From Paenibacillus donghaensis (GTDB lineage Bacteria > Bacillota > Bacilli > Paenibacillales > Paenibacillaceae), in the NCBI RefSeq assembly GCF_002192415.1, contig NZ_CP021780.1:5146001-5210000 (forward strand): 64,000 nucleotides of DNA, written 5' to 3'. Shown piece after piece: positions 24,786-34,420 of this stretch (positions are counted from its first letter, which is position 1; every line of letters begins with the position of its first letter). The position numbers and the translations under genes were made by a program. The notes under the pieces were generated by a model that did not search any database, was not told the DNA's origin, and saw nothing but the letters and a program-made list of their open reading frames with translations.

Positions 24786-25898
24786 CTAGGAATGTTTAGC
24801 GGCCAGCCGCCGCAGCTCGGCGGTAACTATAGCTGCCGAATCGCGTTTGCCCAGCCGCAGGGAAGCCTCGGACATCTTCCTGCGCACCTCCTCGGCTCCG
24901 GTAATCTTTCGGATGGCTTCCATTAGTGTGCTTCCGTTCAGATCCTTCTCCAGCAGCACTGCCGCCGCTCCTTCGCGCTCCAATTGTCTTGCATTGGCTT
25001 CCTGGTGATTATTGGTCACGTTAGGGGAGGGGATCAGTACGGAAGGTATGCCCAGCGCTGTAATTTCAGCGAGGAAGGAAGCCCCTGCCCGGTTCACAAT
25101 TAAAGAAGTGCATGCCAGAACCTCAGGCATATTGTGGATGTATGGAAGAACATGCAGCCAGCTGGGCAGACTGCCAAGCTTCTGGCGCAGCTGCTTGCGG
25201 GTATCTTCGAAGTATGGCTCGCCGGTAACATATACGTAATGCACACCTTTACCCTTACCCACATCAGCCGCCATTTCAATCATTGCCTCATTGATCGCCT
25301 TCGCTCCCCGGCTCCCGCCGACCACCAGCACAACGGTGCTGCCCTCAGGGATGCCCAGGGAAGCGTAGCCGCGCTGCGGATTGGCCACCGAGACGGTTGT
25401 GGCTCTTGGATTGCCGGTATAGATCACATTCTTCGCCCCGCCAAAAGCCGACTCTGTGCCTTCAAAGCTGACGGCAACCGTGTCGGCGTAACGGCTGAGA
25501 AAGCGGTTAGTCAATCCGGGTATTGCGTTCTGCTCATGAATCATTGTTGGAATGCCCAGGCGTGAGGCCGCATAGACCACAGGGCCGCAGACATAACCTC
25601 CGGTTCCGATCACGACATCGGGCTTAAATTCTCGCAGCATCTGTTTGGAAGACTTGACGCCTTTGAGGAAACGCATGACTGTCTTCACATTGTCCAGCGA
25701 CAGCTTGCGGCGGAAACCGGTAATGTCAATCGCCTTGAACGGCAGATTCTCCTGGGGAACGAGCTTGCTCTCCAAGCCGCGCGTGCCTCCGATATACAGA
25801 AATTCCGCGGAGCTGTCTTCCAGCTCCAGCTGCCTGGCTACGGCAACCGCAGGATAGATATGCCCTCCGGTGCCGCCGCCGCTTAATACGATACGCAT
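24786..25898 (-). CDS. murG: UDP-GlcNAc:lipid I N-acetylglucosaminyltransferase
   Basis: 370 residues. Converts lipid I to lipid II on the inner membrane face. Two GT-B Rossmann halves: N-terminal GGGTGGHIYPAVAVAR with the hydrophobic membrane-contact segment, and C-terminal VVGGSRGAKAINEA and NRAGASFLAEITALGIPSVL. Start at ATG 25898 (MRIVLSGGG), GAGGTG upstream; the longer open frame overlaps ftsW and is rejected. The 190-bp gap to murA shows no clear signal. Confidence 0.97.
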   Translation of the reverse strand: MRIVLSGGGTGGHIYPAVAVARQLELEDSSAEFLYIGGTRGLESKLVPQENLPFKAIDITGFRRKLSLDNVKTVMRFLKGVKSSKQMLREFKPDVVIGTGGYVCGPVVYAASRLGIPTMIHEQNAIPGLTNRFLSRYADTVAVSFEGTESAFGGAKNVIYTGNPRATTVSVANPQRGYASLGIPEGSTVVLVVGGSRGAKAINEAMIEMAADVGKGKGVHYVYVTGEPYFEDTRKQLRQKLGSLPSWLHVLPYIHNMPEVLACTSLIVNRAGASFLAEITALGIPSVLIPSPNVTNNHQEANARQLEREGAAAVLLEKDLNGSTLMEAIRKITGAEEVRRKMSEASLRLGKRDSAAIVTAELRRLAAKHS

Positions 25899-25903
25899 GT
25901 CTT

Positions 25904-27001
25904 TCACCTCGCATAACGGGATAAGTTCAGTAGAATGCCAAGGGCTGTGAGCATCAGCGTCAGCGATGAGCCGCCATAGCTGATCAGGGGAAGCGTGATG
26001 CCGGTAACCGGCATCATGCCGATAACCACACCAATGTTGATAATGACCTGGACGGCCACCATACACACGATGCCAACGGCAAGATAACTTCCGAAACGGT
26101 CCGGCAGGCTCATCGCCACCCGCATGCCGCGCCAGATCAGAATCAGGAACAGAGCGAGCACCGCCAGCCCGCCGATAAACCCCAGCTCCTCGGCCAGAAT
26201 GGAAAAGATAAAATCGGTCTGCGGCTCCGGTACATAGCTGTACTTCTGCCGGCTCATGCCATAGCCCAGACCGCCCAGACCACCTGGTCCAATCGCATAT
26301 AGGGACTGGATGATCTGGTAGCCTGCGCCCAGCGGATCAGACCAAGGGTCTAGAAATGCTGTGATCCGCTGCAGACGGTAGGGAGCAGCCACGATCAGGC
26401 CGATAAAGCCGGCCAGCCCGGCTACGCTCAGTGAGAGCAGATGCTTCATGCGCGCGCCTGCCGTGAATACCATCATCAGCGCGGCGCCAAACATCACGGT
26501 GCCTGTGCCGAGATCGGGCTGGAGCATAATCAGTGCAAAAGCGGAGCCGATCAGCGCAAGCGGAGGAAGCAGTCCCCGGCTGAAGGAGGAAATGTCATAA
26601 TCCTCCTTGCCCAGCCAGCGGGCCAGAAACAGGATCATGCCCATCTTCATGAACTCCGAAGGCTGAATGCCAAAGGAGCTGATCCCCAGCCAGCTGCGTG
26701 CGCCGCCCCGGACAACTCCAATGCCGGGAATAAGCACAGCGACCAGCAGCACGAAGCAAACGATCAGCACCGGCTTCGCCAGCTTCTTCAGCTGGGTGTA
26801 TTCGGTATTCGCCGTAATGAACATCGCGATCAGTCCCAGACCGGCAAACAGCAGCTGTCTTTTGACGAAATAGAATGAATCTCCATAATTGCGGAAGCCC
26901 AGTACGGACCCGGCGCTGTATACCATCACCATGCCGATGGCCAGCAATACGAGAATAGGGATCAGCAGCCATAAATCCGGCGCATGACGGGATTTGTTCA
27001 T
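25904..27001 (-). CDS. ftsW: FtsW/SpoVE-type SEDS peptidoglycan polymerase
   Basis: 365 residues with about ten membrane spans; SEDS family glycan-chain polymerase that works with a class B PBP. Family signature GYGMSRQKYSYVPEPQTDFI (loop with conserved YVPE.TDFIF) and the C-terminal LPLISYGGSSL block. Start ATG 27001 (MNKSRHAPDLW) with GAGGTG upstream. In B. subtilis this locus holds spoVE, so the product may serve cortex synthesis with SpoVD; division FtsW is the alternative. Sequence alone does not separate the two. Confidence 0.9.
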   Translation of the reverse strand: MNKSRHAPDLWLLIPILVLLAIGMVMVYSAGSVLGFRNYGDSFYFVKRQLLFAGLGLIAMFITANTEYTQLKKLAKPVLIVCFVLLVAVLIPGIGVVRGGARSWLGISSFGIQPSEFMKMGMILFLARWLGKEDYDISSFSRGLLPPLALIGSAFALIMLQPDLGTGTVMFGAALMMVFTAGARMKHLLSLSVAGLAGFIGLIVAAPYRLQRITAFLDPWSDPLGAGYQIIQSLYAIGPGGLGGLGYGMSRQKYSYVPEPQTDFIFSILAEELGFIGGLAVLALFLILIWRGMRVAMSLPDRFGSYLAVGIVCMVAVQVIINIGVVIGMMPVTGITLPLISYGGSSLTLMLTALGILLNLSRYAR

Positions 27002-27051
27002 CAGGAGCACACCTCTTGCCTTCCGTAGTAGGGGCTTATCCACCCCCCTAC

Positions 27052-28473
27052 TTAAAGGTTATGCACCGCCTCTTTAAAAATTCGCCCGCGCTCTTCATAG
27101 GATGTGAACATATCCCAGCTGGCACAGGCGGGAGACAGGAGAACAATGTCCCCCGCTTCCGCCAAAGCGGAAGCCTCCCGCACAGCCTGCTGAAGCACGG
27201 CGGCGGCGCTCTCCCCATTATCGACGGAGATCAGCTGCTTTAATCCGGCCTGCTGTCCGACGGCAAGCAGCTTGTCCCGGGTCTGCCCAAGCGCCACCAG
27301 CGCCTTCACATGCCCGCTGAGGACAGGCAGCAGCTCCATATAGTCAGAGCCGCGGTCAAGCCCCCCCGCAATCAGCACAATAGGCTGGCGGAAGGAGATC
27401 AGCGCCATCGAGGTGGCTTTGGCATTGGTCGCCTTCGAATTGTTGTAATAGCTGGCTCCTTTGATATCGGCCACATATTCCAGCCGGTGCTCCACGCCCC
27501 GGAAGGAGGACAGCACCCCGCCAAGCGCGGCGGGATCTGCCCCGGCGGCAATAGCGATGCCACAGGCCGCCAGCGCGTTCTCCACGTTGAACCGGCCCGG
27601 CAGACCGATGGAATCTACCTCAGCGATCACGGTTTCGCCTTCCGCATAATCCCGGTAGACGATTGTACGGTGCAGATCATCCGTCTCCGCCTCCGTATAG
27701 GAGGGTCTAACGAAGATTCCCTGCTGCAGCTCTTCGGTCATCGAGAACGGCAGGATCGCCGCCTTGATATACGGCACAAGCTCCCGGCAGACGGGATCAT
27801 CCCAGTTCAGCACAGCCGTATCTGCGGCGGTCTGGTTGGCGAACAGCTTGCCCTTGGAGGCTACATAATCCTCCATGCCGCCATGGTAGTCGAGATGGGT
27901 CTCGGCTACATTCAGCAGGCAGGCAATGTGCGGACGAAAAGCATGGGTCCCCTTGAGCTGAAAGCTGCTCAGCTCGACTACCATCCAGTTGTCGCTTGAT
28001 GCCTCCTGTGCGGCCTGACAGAGCGGTGTGCCGATGTTGCCGGCCACGATCGGGTTCATGCCCGCAGACTCCAGCATCTGGCCGACCCAGGTTGTGGTCG
28101 TAGTCTTGCCGTTGGAGCCGGTAATTCCGATCATCGGAGCGGCACAGAGGTGATAGGCCACCTCCACCTCGGTGACGATCTCGATCCCCAGCTGCAGTGC
28201 CTGCTGAACAGGGGCTGCCGTGTACGGAATCCCCGGATTCTTAACCAGCAGCTTAATTCCCGCATGAACCAGTCCAGCGGGATGCCCGCCGCATATAACA
28301 GAAATTCCCAAAGATTCCAGTTCGGAAGCTTCGGGACTCTGTTCTCTTTCTTTTTTATCATTAACCGTAACGATGGCTCCATGCTGGTGCAGCACTTTGG
28401 CTACCTGGACTCCGCTTTTGGCAAGCCCCAGCACGATAACCTCTTCTCCTCGGTACATATCCGGATGTTTCAT
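27052..28473 (-). CDS. murD: UDP-MurNAc-L-alanine:D-glutamate ligase
   Basis: 473 residues. Adds D-Glu to UDP-MurNAc-L-Ala. N-terminal Rossmann domain (EEVIVLGLAKSGVQVAKVL), Mur ligase ATP loop GITGSNGKTTTTTW, carbamoyl-lysine region and HLDYHGGMEDYVASK, and C-terminal domain SKATNAKATSMAL and SPACASWDMFTSYEERG. Start ATG 28473 (MKHPDMYRGEEV), 3 nt after mraY. Confidence 0.97.
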   Translation of the reverse strand: MKHPDMYRGEEVIVLGLAKSGVQVAKVLHQHGAIVTVNDKKEREQSPEASELESLGISVICGGHPAGLVHAGIKLLVKNPGIPYTAAPVQQALQLGIEIVTEVEVAYHLCAAPMIGITGSNGKTTTTTWVGQMLESAGMNPIVAGNIGTPLCQAAQEASSDNWMVVELSSFQLKGTHAFRPHIACLLNVAETHLDYHGGMEDYVASKGKLFANQTAADTAVLNWDDPVCRELVPYIKAAILPFSMTEELQQGIFVRPSYTEAETDDLHRTIVYRDYAEGETVIAEVDSIGLPGRFNVENALAACGIAIAAGADPAALGGVLSSFRGVEHRLEYVADIKGASYYNNSKATNAKATSMALISFRQPIVLIAGGLDRGSDYMELLPVLSGHVKALVALGQTRDKLLAVGQQAGLKQLISVDNGESAAAVLQQAVREASALAEAGDIVLLSPACASWDMFTSYEERGRIFKEAVHNL

Positions 28474-28476
28474 TGT

Positions 28477-29442
28477 TTACAACCCCTTGCTGATATATAG
28501 TCCCAAGGCCGCCAGCACCAGGCTTACCGCCCAGAACGAAATGACAACCCGCCATTCCGACCAGCCGCCAAGCTCAAAGTGGTGGTGGATCGGACTCATT
28601 CTGAAGATACGCTTGCCGCGCGTCTTGAAGGAAGCTACCTGCAGGACAACAGAAAGCATCTCCACAACAAACACTCCGCCGATGATCAGGAACAGCAGCT
28701 CGCTTTTGGTAACAATCGCAATGGCCCCGATCGCGCCGCCAATTCCGAAGGAGCCGGTGTCTCCCATAAAGACCTTGGCCGGATGCGCATTAAACACCAG
28801 GAAGCCCAGAACCGCTCCGATCATCGCCGCAGCACAGACACCAGCCGCGATGGAGGTAGCCTGCATAGCAATTACCGCATACGCCGCCAGTGCAATGGCG
28901 CCTACCCCGGAGAGCAGCCCATCTACACCATCGGTAAAATTCACGGCATTGGTTACTGCCATCATCATAATGATGATAAACGGATAATAGAACCAGGGTC
29001 CCCAGTCGAAGCTGAAGCCGGTTCCCGGTATGCTGATCCCTGTGCTGTGGTCGGCAGAAATCAGCAGCGCGCACATAACGGCACCCACCAGCAATTGGCC
29101 AAACAGCTTCTGGCGGGCGGTAAGACCCAGGGAACGGCGGAATACAATCTTGATGTAATCATCCAGGAAGCCAATCAGCCCGAATCCCAGCGTAGCCACC
29201 AGCAGCACGTAGAAATCGGTGTTCACAACAGAAAATTTAAGATAAGACAAAGTAAAAGCCACAATAATTACGATTCCGCCCATGGTAGGCGTACCGGCTT
29301 TTTTGAGATGGGATTGTGGTCCGTCGTCGCGCACCTGCTGTCCGAATTTCATCCTGCGCAGGAGCGGAATGAAGAGCGGAGCGGCAATGACCGCAAGGAT
29401 AAAGGACACAGCAATAGTCAGCAGCAGCAGTTGATAATCCAT
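28477..29442 (-). CDS. mraY: Phospho-N-acetylmuramoyl-pentapeptide transferase
   Basis: 321 residues, ten membrane helices. Transfers phospho-MurNAc-pentapeptide to undecaprenyl phosphate to form lipid I. Family blocks: KKAGTPTMGGIVI, GFLDDYIKI with the DD pair, NFTDGVDGLLSG, FMGDTGSFGIGGAIGA, and the HHHFE segment (MSPIHHHFELGGWSEWRVV). Start ATG 29442. Confidence 0.97.
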   Translation of the reverse strand: MDYQLLLLTIAVSFILAVIAAPLFIPLLRRMKFGQQVRDDGPQSHLKKAGTPTMGGIVIIVAFTLSYLKFSVVNTDFYVLLVATLGFGLIGFLDDYIKIVFRRSLGLTARQKLFGQLLVGAVMCALLISADHSTGISIPGTGFSFDWGPWFYYPFIIIMMMAVTNAVNFTDGVDGLLSGVGAIALAAYAVIAMQATSIAAGVCAAAMIGAVLGFLVFNAHPAKVFMGDTGSFGIGGAIGAIAIVTKSELLFLIIGGVFVVEMLSVVLQVASFKTRGKRIFRMSPIHHHFELGGWSEWRVVISFWAVSLVLAALGLYISKGL

Positions 29443-29463
29443 GGGTACACCCCCTCCATTGGT

Positions 29464-30867
29464 TTAGGTCTGAGCAGCATGCTCACTCAGGCCGTTAAGC
29501 ACTTCCTCGAGCCGCATACCTCGGGAAGCTTTGAATAATACAAGATCCTTGGGGCCGCATACGACGGTCAAGGCTGCGGTCAAGGCCGCTTTGTCATCAT
29601 AGGCAAATACCCGCGCAGGGCCAAAGTGCTCCTTCGCCGTTGCCGCAATATGCGAAGCAAGGCTCCCGTAGGTAAACACAAGATCAGTGTCTGCCGGACG
29701 CAGATATTGGCCGATTTCGCGGTGAAACTCTATTTCATCCGGCCCCAGCTCCAGCATGTCTCCGAGCACAGCGATTCTGCTGCCGCTGCACTTCATGGAC
29801 TGCAGCACATCGATGGCTGCCTTCATGGAAGTGGGGCTGGCATTGTAGGCATCATTCAGCAGGGTAAGCCCGCTCGCGGCCACCATCACTTCAATTCTCA
29901 TCCCTGTCAGCTTCAGCTTGCTGAAGCCTTGTTCAATCGCAGCATCGGCAACCTGATAATGACGGGCCACTGCCAGCGCCGCCAGCGCGTTAACGACATT
30001 GTGCTGCCCAGGCAATGGCAGCGTAAACGCGCGCCCTTCATGCTGATGGGGCGTAAAGGTCATGCCACCGCTGTGGGACATGACTCCGGTAGGATAATCA
30101 TCATTGGCGGTGGACAATCCGAAACGCAGCCGCTGGATTCCTTGCGGAGCAGCAAAGCCCTCCTCCGCAAGCACCTCGGCCAATAATGGCTCATCGCCGT
30201 TGTAAATCAGCAGGCCGCCGGGCTTCAGCCCCTCGGCAATCTCCAGCTTGGCCCGGGCTATCTCCTTGCGGGAGCCCAGCTGCAGCAGATGAGATTCGCC
30301 CACATTGGTAATTACGGCCACATCCGGTGACGCCAGCTCTGCCAGCAAAGCGATCTCGCCCCGGGCACTCATGCCCATCTCCAGCACAGCGATTTCTGTG
30401 TCCTCCGCCATGGAGAGCACCGTGAGCGGCAAACCGATATGATTATTGAAATTGCCGCCGGTCTTATGCACCCTGTATTGCCCTTCAAGCAGGGCGGTAA
30501 TCATGTCTTTGGTTGTAGTCTTGCCGTTGCTGCCTGTAACTGCAACTACCTGCGGTCCGACTTCCTTCAAATACGCCGTCGACAGTCGCTGAAGCGCAGA
30601 CAGCGTATCCTGTACCACAATGACGTTGCCCTCAGGTGCAGGACCTCTGTCCTGCTGCCAGAGGGTGCCAGCCGCTCCGGCGGCCAGTGCCGAGATGGCA
30701 TACTCGTGTCCGTCGAAGCGGTCTCCAGCCAGCGGTACGAACAGGCAGCCGGGCGTAATTTGGCGGGAATCGGTGACGACTCCCGCCATTCTGATATCTG
30801 CAGCTGCGGCAGCGGACAGCGTCCCTCCGCACATGGCAGCAATGGTTCCCAGTGTTCTTGTAATCAA
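29464..30867 (-). CDS. murF: UDP-MurNAc-tripeptide:D-Ala-D-Ala ligase
   Basis: 467 residues. Completes the UDP-MurNAc-pentapeptide. N-terminal substrate domain (VVTDSRQITPGCLFVPLAGDRFDGHEY in segments), ATP loop VAVTGSNGKTTTKDM, NVGESHL, NDAYNASPTSMKAAI, C-terminal VLGDMLELG. Begins with TTG 30867, which overlaps the murE stop (TTGA); AAGGGG lies 9 nt upstream. Confidence 0.96.
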   Translation of the reverse strand: MITRTLGTIAAMCGGTLSAAAAADIRMAGVVTDSRQITPGCLFVPLAGDRFDGHEYAISALAAGAAGTLWQQDRGPAPEGNVIVVQDTLSALQRLSTAYLKEVGPQVVAVTGSNGKTTTKDMITALLEGQYRVHKTGGNFNNHIGLPLTVLSMAEDTEIAVLEMGMSARGEIALLAELASPDVAVITNVGESHLLQLGSRKEIARAKLEIAEGLKPGGLLIYNGDEPLLAEVLAEEGFAAPQGIQRLRFGLSTANDDYPTGVMSHSGGMTFTPHQHEGRAFTLPLPGQHNVVNALAALAVARHYQVADAAIEQGFSKLKLTGMRIEVMVAASGLTLLNDAYNASPTSMKAAIDVLQSMKCSGSRIAVLGDMLELGPDEIEFHREIGQYLRPADTDLVFTYGSLASHIAATAKEHFGPARVFAYDDKAALTAALTVVCGPKDLVLFKASRGMRLEEVLNGLSEHAAQT

Positions 30868-32354
30868 TGGATTCGGCCCCTTATCACTTCTTTAGCGACG
30901 ACGCGGTCATCGAAATCATGAACCACTCCGCCAATCAGCTGGTAGGTCTCATGACCCTTCCCCGCAATCAATACTACATCGCCGGGGCTTGCCATTTCAA
31001 TAGCCTTGCTGATCGCTTCCCGACGGTCCGGGATCAGCACATATTGGTCACGGGAGACGCCGTCTTCGATCAATCCCGCTTCAATATCCTTCAGAATCAG
31101 CAGCGGGTCCTCTGTGCGCGGATTATCCGAGGTCACGAATACACTGCTGCTGTAGCGGGCTGCGATCTTGCCCATCAGCGGCCGCTTGATAACATCCCTG
31201 TCTCCACCGCAGCCAAACACGGTCAGCACCCGGCCTTCGGCGAACTCACAGACGGCGCGCAGCACATTCTCCAGTCCGTCCGGGGTATGCGCATAATCCA
31301 CGATCACCGCGAACTCCTGTCCCGCATCAATGGACTCCACACGCCCGGCTACACCGGCAACGGACTCCAGGCTGGTCTTGATCTGTGACAGCGGTACTTC
31401 CTCCAGCAGGGCAGCCGTAATGGCAGCGAGCGCATTATACACATTGAACTTGCCGACCATACGCAGCGAAATATCTGTTTCCCCTTTAAACGTCTCCACA
31501 TGGAAAAAAGTTCCTTTTGATGTAATGGAGATTTGTGAGGCCCGTACATTCGCACTGTTGTCAATCCCATATGTAACAACCTCTGCGGCAGTTTGGGCAG
31601 CAAAGTAGGCGCTCGCCTCGTCATCCGCGTTCAGAACGGCATATTTGCGCTCCTCGTTCCATGGCGAGATCACATTGCCAAGCCGGGAGAAGAATAGCCC
31701 TTTCGTTGCGCGGTACTCCTCCATTGTATGATGGTAATCCAAATGATCCTGGGTTAGATTGGTGAAGATGGCTGTGCGGTAATCCGTACCCTTCACCCGA
31801 CCCTGCTCTAATGCATGGGATGAAACCTCCATCACACAGCACTGCACGCCCTTGGAGGCCATATCGTTGAAGGTCCGCTGCAGTTCAAGTGACTCCGGCG
31901 TGGTGCCGGAAGTCGGATAGACCTGGCCGTCATAACGCATCTGAATCGTCCCGATCAACCCGGTCTTCAGCCCATGCTCCTGCATGATCCGTTCGATCAG
32001 ATAGCTGGTGGTTGTTTTGCCGTTGGTGCCTGTGATCCCTATCATCCTCATCCGGCTGCTAGGAGAGCCAAAGAACGCATTGGAGAGCACAGCCATGGCA
32101 AAACGGCAATCATCGACAATCAGCTGCGGCAGATCGATCTCGAGAGGCCGTTCACAGACCAGTGCGACCGCACCGCCGGCTAGTGCCTGCGGCGCATAAT
32201 CATGCCCGTCTAGCGTAAAACCCGGCAGGCAGATGAACAAGTCGCCGGGCTGAACCCGGCGTGAATCTACCTGCAGATTGGTAATCTCAATTTCTCCTGG
32301 ACCCTGCAGCCGTGCGGCTGCAAGGCAGGATGCCAGTTCAGTTAGTTTCATCAT
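30864..32354 (-). CDS. murE: UDP-MurNAc-tripeptide synthetase, meso-DAP adding
   Basis: 496 residues. ATP loop GITGTNGKTTTSYLIERI, HLDYHHTMEEY, carbamoyl-Lys neighbourhood, and the DNPR motif (VTSDNPRTEDP) that marks selectivity for meso-diaminopimelate over lysine. This agrees with the LL-DAP aminotransferase-type gene at 2.3 kb. Start at ATG 32354 or, better spaced to GAGGG, the next ATG at 32351. Confidence 0.97.
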   Translation of the reverse strand: MMKLTELASCLAAARLQGPGEIEITNLQVDSRRVQPGDLFICLPGFTLDGHDYAPQALAGGAVALVCERPLEIDLPQLIVDDCRFAMAVLSNAFFGSPSSRMRMIGITGTNGKTTTSYLIERIMQEHGLKTGLIGTIQMRYDGQVYPTSGTTPESLELQRTFNDMASKGVQCCVMEVSSHALEQGRVKGTDYRTAIFTNLTQDHLDYHHTMEEYRATKGLFFSRLGNVISPWNEERKYAVLNADDEASAYFAAQTAAEVVTYGIDNSANVRASQISITSKGTFFHVETFKGETDISLRMVGKFNVYNALAAITAALLEEVPLSQIKTSLESVAGVAGRVESIDAGQEFAVIVDYAHTPDGLENVLRAVCEFAEGRVLTVFGCGGDRDVIKRPLMGKIAARYSSSVFVTSDNPRTEDPLLILKDIEAGLIEDGVSRDQYVLIPDRREAISKAIEMASPGDVVLIAGKGHETYQLIGGVVHDFDDRVVAKEVIRGRIH

Positions 32355-32407
32355 TATCCCTCACTCTTTATTTTCGGTTAAGTGAAGCCGCCTTATACCT
32401 GCTGCCC

Positions 32408-34333
32408 CTATTCGCTTGCCGCCCCCATGTAAATCCGGATCGTTGATCCCTGCTCCACCCGTGCTCCTGCTTTGGGCGCTTGATTGATTACGGTATTGCC
32501 GGAGCCGGAGCGGACAAGGCTGAAATTCATATTCAGATCTTCGTAGATATCCTGTACGGTGGCTCCCTTAAGATCAGGAACGGTCACAATCGGCGTTTCA
32601 CCGTATTTGTAGGTTCTGGGAAGCTGGTCAGCGCGCTCGGGCACCTTCATATAATGCAGGGAATCCTCCAGGATATTCTGCACAATCGGGGCAGCTACCA
32701 CACCCCCGAACTGAATCCCCTTCGGATTATCCACTGCCGTATAGACCACAATCTGCGGGTCATCTGCAGGCGCAAAACCCACAAAGGAAACGATATGCTC
32801 CGTAGGGGAATAGCGGCCATTGATTACTTTTTGTGCAGTACCTGTCTTGCCACCCACACGGTAGCCGTCGATAAAAGCCGGACGGCCGGTGCCTTTGGCA
32901 ACTACGCTCTCAAGTGCTGCACGCACCTGCTTCGAGGTCTCCTCGGAGATGACCTCGCGGACAAGCTCGGGCTTGACCTCGGATACCGTTTCACCGGTAT
33001 CGGGATTAATCCAGGCCTTGGCTACATGCGGCTTGTATAACTTACCGCCATTGATTGCTGCTGAAACAGCGGCAACCTGCTGGATCGGTGTGACAGAGAC
33101 GCCTTGCCCGAAGGCTGTCGTAGCCAGCTCTACCGGCCCAACCTGTGAAGGCTTGAACAGAATGCCGTTCGCTTCACCGTTCAGGTCAATCCCCGTCTTC
33201 GTTCCGAAGCCGAAGTCGCGGATATACTTGAACAAGGAATCCTTGCCCAGCCGCTGGCCCAGCGCCACAAACCCCGGATTGCAGGAATTCTCCACCACCT
33301 GCAGGAAGGTCTGGCTGCCATGGCCGCCTTTCTTCCAGCAGCGCAGCTTGGCGCCACCCACCTCGATATAGCCGGGATCGAAGAAATGATCATTCTGCAG
33401 ATTGACCTTACCTTCCTGCAGCGCGGCAGCCAGCGTGATAATCTTGAACGTCGATCCTGGTTCATAGGTCATCCAAATCGGTAAATTCCGGTTGTAGATA
33501 GCGGCAGCATAGTCCTTGTATTGCCCTGGCTCATAACCCGGTCTGGAGGCCATAGCCAGGATTTCGCCATTCTTGGGATTCATCGCAATCGCCCAGCTGC
33601 CCTGCGCCTGGTACTTGACCATCGCCTGATCCAGTTCCCGCTCCATAATCGACTGGATCTGCTTGTCAATGGTCAGCTGAAGACTGAGGCCGTCCTTCGG
33701 ATCGGCATATTTCTCTGACGAGCCTGGCATCAGCCTGCCACCGGCATCGGATAAATAGGAGATATTCCCGTCCATGCCCTGCAGCAGCTTGTCATAGATA
33801 TTCTCGACCCCTGTAATCCCCTGGTTGTCAATTCCGGTGAAGCCAAGAATATGCGCGGCCAGATCCCCGAAGGGATAATATCTTTTGTTATCCTCAGCGA
33901 CAACGATGCCCGGCAGCTGCAAATCACGGATGCTCCCAGCAAGCTCCATTGTAATTTTGCGGCCGCCGGGCGTAAGCTTCACCGACATCTCTCTTTTGGA
34001 CAGCAGCTTAACCAGTTTCTCCTCGGTCATCCCGAGCAGCGGAGCCAGCTCCCGTGCTGTAGTTTCCTTATCCTTCACCTGCACCGGAACGGCATAAACC
34101 GTAGGCGAGCTGATGTTATACGCCAGCGCCACACCCTGCCGGTCCAATATTTCACCGCGTTTGGCAGTGAAGGGAATATTGCGCCGCCAGGAAGCCTCGG
34201 CTTTGGCGCTCAGCTTCTCTCCCTGAGACAACTGCACATACGCAAGACGAATAACCAGCGCACCGAATATCACTGCCAGTCCCAAGAGAGTCCACAGCAT
34301 TCTCCGCCGCGTTACGACCTTCGCAACCTTCAT
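32408..34333 (-). CDS. spoVD: Stage V sporulation protein D, class B penicillin-binding protein
   Basis: 641 residues. One N-terminal membrane anchor (about 12-30), PBP dimerisation domain (KRGEILDRQGVALAYN), transpeptidase domain with SxxK in YEPGSTFKI, SxN in VENSCNPGFV, KTG in GGKTGTAQK, and a single C-terminal PASTA domain (TVPDLKGATVQDIYEDL). SpoVD crosslinks spore cortex and is a known partner of SpoVE. Start is ATG 34333 (MKVAKVVTRRRM) with GGGGGAG 7 nt upstream. Confidence 0.95.
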   Translation of the reverse strand: MKVAKVVTRRRMLWTLLGLAVIFGALVIRLAYVQLSQGEKLSAKAEASWRRNIPFTAKRGEILDRQGVALAYNISSPTVYAVPVQVKDKETTARELAPLLGMTEEKLVKLLSKREMSVKLTPGGRKITMELAGSIRDLQLPGIVVAEDNKRYYPFGDLAAHILGFTGIDNQGITGVENIYDKLLQGMDGNISYLSDAGGRLMPGSSEKYADPKDGLSLQLTIDKQIQSIMERELDQAMVKYQAQGSWAIAMNPKNGEILAMASRPGYEPGQYKDYAAAIYNRNLPIWMTYEPGSTFKIITLAAALQEGKVNLQNDHFFDPGYIEVGGAKLRCWKKGGHGSQTFLQVVENSCNPGFVALGQRLGKDSLFKYIRDFGFGTKTGIDLNGEANGILFKPSQVGPVELATTAFGQGVSVTPIQQVAAVSAAINGGKLYKPHVAKAWINPDTGETVSEVKPELVREVISEETSKQVRAALESVVAKGTGRPAFIDGYRVGGKTGTAQKVINGRYSPTEHIVSFVGFAPADDPQIVVYTAVDNPKGIQFGGVVAAPIVQNILEDSLHYMKVPERADQLPRTYKYGETPIVTVPDLKGATVQDIYEDLNMNFSLVRSGSGNTVINQAPKAGARVEQGSTIRIYMGAASE

Positions 34334-34420
34334 CACGTTCTCCCCCGCTTTCCCCAAGTAGACATGAGCTCTTACCTTCATGACTATTCAGGACAAACCG
34401 GGCTTAGAACAAGCCTTGGC

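Noticed and set aside
24786..26066. Long form of MurG starting at 26066
   Set aside because: The extension overlaps ftsW, and the conserved N-terminus MRIVLSGGGTGGH begins at 25898 with GAGGTG upstream.
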